Positions 6,912 to 8,354 of a stretch of 8,354 bases of DNA are shown here, one piece after another. Source of the stretch: Rhodocyclales bacterium. Lineage in GTDB: Bacteria; Pseudomonadota; Gammaproteobacteria; Burkholderiales; Rhodocyclaceae. The notes under the pieces are model-generated. The model was not told the origin of the DNA. It searched no databases and worked only from the letters and a program-made list of their open reading frames with translations. Numbering within the stretch: position 1 is the first letter of the stretch; every line of letters begins with the position of its first letter. A program made the translations under genes and the position numbers. Location: positions 1 to 8,354 of the forward strand of contig JAJTBM010000113.1 in NCBI GenBank assembly GCA_021286885.1, given 5' to 3'.

Positions 6912-7817
6912 TCAATCGGGATAACGCACCGTATCCGCCACGTTCCGGCCATTCACCCGCACCACGGCCAGGGTCTGGCCGGTGCCATCCACCTCGACGG
7001 GCTCGATGCTCAGACTGCCCGCATCCAGTACCTGCTGGAGGCGCTGGGTGGCGTGCTCGCTGGTCATGCCCGGCTCCCGGGCGTCCAGGCCCTGAACACG
7101 GAACTTGCGCCCATTTTGGTAGAAGGTGGCGCCATCCATCGCATACGCCCGGGCCACCGTGCGGCTGGGGCGTTGGGGTGGGGTGGTCTGGGTGGCCAAA
7201 GGCTGGCCAGACGCCGAAAGGGCGCCGGGGCTCCCCCCCGGATTACCCACACTGGCCGCCAGGGCCGCAGCCTGGGCCGGGCCGCTCTGGCCTTCTGATT
7301 CACTTGCAGCCAGGGCCGCACCAAGTCCCAAGGCACCTGCGGCAGCAACAGGCGCAGCCAAGCGCACGCTGGTACGCCCACTCTCCGCCGCAGCCGGCGG
7401 GATGGGAGGCGGCGGCACCCAGGGGCGGGCCTGGGGTGCGGGCGCCTGGGCAAGCGGCGCAGGCGTGGCAGGCTTGACCTGCCGGCTGGCGGTCACGTGG
7501 GCATTCTTGCCACCCTTTTCAGCTTTATCAGCCCTGTCGGCCTTATCGGCTTTATCGGCCTTATCCGCTTTATTGGCCCGCTCTGATTTATCGCTCCGGC
7601 CACCGCGACCGCCTCGGTCGGCCACCCTCTCTGCCCTATCGGCCTTATCAGCTTTATCCGCCTTGCCCTTGGCGACCGCCTTGACGGGCTCCGGCTTGCT
7701 GGCCGGCTTGGCCGGCGTGGCGTTTTTGGTGGGGGCGGCGGGCGCCGCTTGCTTGCTGGCCCAGGCCGGGGCGCTCCCCAGGGCCAGGGCGGTCAGCACT
7801 GCAACTACTGGTTTCAT
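6912..7817 (-). CDS. Putative exported protein with Lys-Ala-Asp repeats and degenerate SNase-like C-terminal domain
   Basis: This 301-residue protein is not a named family that I recognise. Residues 1-20 form a signal peptide (hydrophobic core VVAVLTALAL, cleavage site AWA/SK). Residues 21-115 are charged low-complexity sequence with two KAD-type repeat blocks (52-63 and 80-101) split by an Arg/Gly-rich spacer. Residues 116-145 are Pro/Ala-rich (PPPPIPP), and 151-172 are an Ala/Gly hydrophobic stretch that might span a membrane. Residues 224-298 resemble the staphylococcal-nuclease barrel: DGATFYQNGRKFRVQGLDAREPG followed by a DGTGQTLAVVRVNGRNVAD-like end. Arg240, Asp245 and Glu248 align with SNase Arg35, Asp40 and Glu43. 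The Asp21 position is Ala230 and the Arg87 position is Gln281, so catalysis is doubtful. The ATG at 7817 has GGAG nine bases upstream and starts the signal peptide directly; the longer open frame upstream is non-coding. Role unknown, perhaps envelope or nucleic-acid binding. Confidence 0.8.
   Translation of the reverse strand: MKPVVAVLTALALGSAPAWASKQAAPAAPTKNATPAKPASKPEPVKAVAKGKADKADKADRAERVADRGGRGGRSDKSERANKADKADKADKADRADKAEKGGKNAHVTASRQVKPATPAPLAQAPAPQARPWVPPPPIPPAAAESGRTSVRLAAPVAAAGALGLGAALAASESEGQSGPAQAAALAASVGNPGGSPGALSASGQPLATQTTPPQRPSRTVARAYAMDGATFYQNGRKFRVQGLDAREPGMTSEHATQRLQQVLDAGSLSIEPVEVDGTGQTLAVVRVNGRNVADTVRYPD
7515..7580 (-). repeat. Nine-base repeat block encoding KAD triplets (block 2)
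   Basis: This is a run of imperfect 9-base units (minus strand, AAGGCCGAT-like) encoding residues 80-101 as NKA/DKA/DRA variations. Synonymous changes (AAA/AAG, GCC/GCT, GAT/GAC) break the DNA identity between units, so the peptide pattern appears more conserved than the DNA. This suggests selection on the charged pattern rather than recent slippage alone. Confidence 0.8.
7629..7667 (-). repeat. Nine-base repeat block encoding KAD triplets (block 1)
   Basis: This is a shorter copy of the same imperfect 9-base repeat, encoding residues 51-63 (GKADKADKADRAE). It is separated from the larger block by a spacer rich in Arg, Gly and Ser codons (residues 64-79). The two blocks together probably form an extended charged, possibly helical segment after the signal peptide. 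Confidence 0.75.
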
Positions 7818-8026
7818 GCACTCAATCTCCAACAGGGCCGGCACCGGCAGCCGGTGCGCCACACACGCGCCTGCGGGGGGAAAATCCAGAAACCCGAGCA
7901 GGCAAACATATGATTTTACTGTAAGCCACAGGCTTGCAGGGTTTAACGGGGGCGAACGGGCTTGCAGCCCGGGGCGCGTTTCTGCACCATGCGCCCTTTT
8001 ACTGCAGCCCTCAGCAACACCCACCC
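7818..8026. promoter_or_regulatory. Divergent intergenic region between exported-protein gene and tex
   Basis: This 209 bp region must hold promoters for both flanking genes. Its centre (about 7900-7925) is the only A/T-rich part. It contains TATGAT (7909-7914), a good plus-strand -10 for tex, and TAAAAT (7913-7918), a good minus-strand -10 for the exported protein. The two overlap, but neither has a good -35 at 16-18 bp. Two inverted repeats are present. A 17 bp palindrome GCACCGGC-A-GCCGGTGC (7841-7857) lies in the 5' leader of the exported-protein gene. The hairpin CGGGCT-TGC-AGCCCG (7957-7971) lies on the tex side. The boxes are tentative; the repeats are exact. Confidence 0.45.
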
Positions 8027-8354
8027 ATGCTTTTGCCGATTGAACAACGCATTGCCGCCGAACTCGGCGTACAGCCCCGCCAGGTTCAGGCCGCCGTCCA
8101 GCTACTGGACGAAGGCGCCACCGTGCCCTTCGTAGCCCGCTACCGTAAGGAAGTGACGGGCGGCCTGGACGACACCCAGCTGCGCACCCTGGACGAACGT
8201 CTGGGCTACCTGCGGGAGCTGGAAGAGCGGCGCGCCGCAATCATTGCCAGCATCGACGAACAGGGCAAGCTGGACCCGGCCCTGCGGGACGCTATCGAGA
8301 ACGCCGAAACCAAGCAGCGCCTCGAAGACCTCTACCTGCCCTACAAGCAGAAGC
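8027..8354 (+). CDS. tex: Tex, S1-type RNA-binding transcription accessory protein (5' part only)
   Basis: The first 109 residues are visible before the right window edge; the full family is about 770-790 residues. Tex is a cytoplasmic nucleic-acid-binding protein with helix-turn-helix, YqgF-like, helix-hairpin-helix and S1 domains, linked to transcription and toxin regulation. The visible part is the conserved N-terminal helical domain. Its motifs are [45 protein letters not shown] and [11 protein letters not shown], nearly identical to the E. coli protein as I recall it. The ATG at 8027 gives an N-terminus of normal length, and another ATG at 7989 is out of frame. No Shine-Dalgarno is evident. 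The gene is divergent from the exported-protein gene. Confidence 0.96.
   Translation, partial: MLLPIEQRIAAELGVQPRQVQAAVQLLDEGATVPFVARYRKEVTGGLDDTQLRTLDERLGYLRELEERRAAIIASIDEQGKLDPALRDAIENAETKQRLEDLYLPYKQK

Noticed and set aside
6797..6952. 52-codon N-terminal extension of the acyltransferase frame
   Set aside because: It would be translated through the terminator hairpin and adds non-conserved sequence; the GTG at 6796 has a good Shine-Dalgarno.
353..7973. Shared 13-mer CTTGCAGCCCGGG at 353-365 and 7961-7973
   Set aside because: In about 8.4 kb of GC-rich DNA a match of this length can occur by chance, and the two contexts show no further similarity.
7818..8240. 141-codon N-terminal extension of the exported-protein frame, overlapping tex
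   Set aside because: It would put the signal peptide inside the protein and overlap tex antisense; the ATG at 7817 has a Shine-Dalgarno and begins the signal peptide.

Overview
The window reads as chromosomal DNA of a high-GC betaproteobacterium. The codons are strongly G/C-ending. A Pro-Arg-His tRNA cluster sits behind a textbook sigma-70 promoter, and all protein families are typical proteobacterial housekeeping or accessory families. A Rhodocyclales-like host (Azospira/Dechloromonas relatives) is my guess from the gene style; it is not proven by the sequence.

Layout. Positions 1-336 hold three tRNA genes on the minus strand, transcribed Pro(UGG) -> Arg(UCU) -> His(GUG). Their promoter is a consensus-like TTGACA-N17-TATTAT with a GC-rich discriminator. 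The His gene is cut by the left window edge. A roughly 300 bp non-coding stretch separates this unit from a divergent plus-strand cluster of three closely spaced genes (632-4803). These encode a large Pat/PatZ-type protein (NDP-forming acyl-CoA ligase domains fused to a GNAT lysine acetyltransferase), the base-excision repair enzyme 3-methyladenine DNA glycosylase I (tag), and a D-hexose-6-phosphate mutarotase (YeaD type). The gaps are 15 and 20 bp, which suggests co-transcription.

Two minus-strand genes follow, convergent with that cluster. The first encodes an inner-membrane acyltransferase-3 protein with a periplasmic SGNH domain (4844-6796, GTG start fixed by a strong Shine-Dalgarno). The second, upstream of it in the direction of transcription, encodes a putative exported protein (6912-7817). 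That protein has a signal peptide, lysine-alanine-aspartate repeats, a proline/alanine linker and a C-terminal domain that looks like a degenerate staphylococcal-nuclease fold. A perfect intrinsic terminator separates the two genes. A 209 bp divergent intergenic region then leads to the 5' part of tex (8027 to the right edge), encoding an RNA-binding transcription accessory protein.

I see no CRISPR array, insertion sequence, phage module, defence island or clearly new multi-gene system. The two most interesting items are the Pat-like protein, which keeps the ligase phospho-histidine that I recall being lost in enterobacterial Pat, and the KAD-repeat exported protein, whose nuclease-like domain lacks two of the usual catalytic positions.
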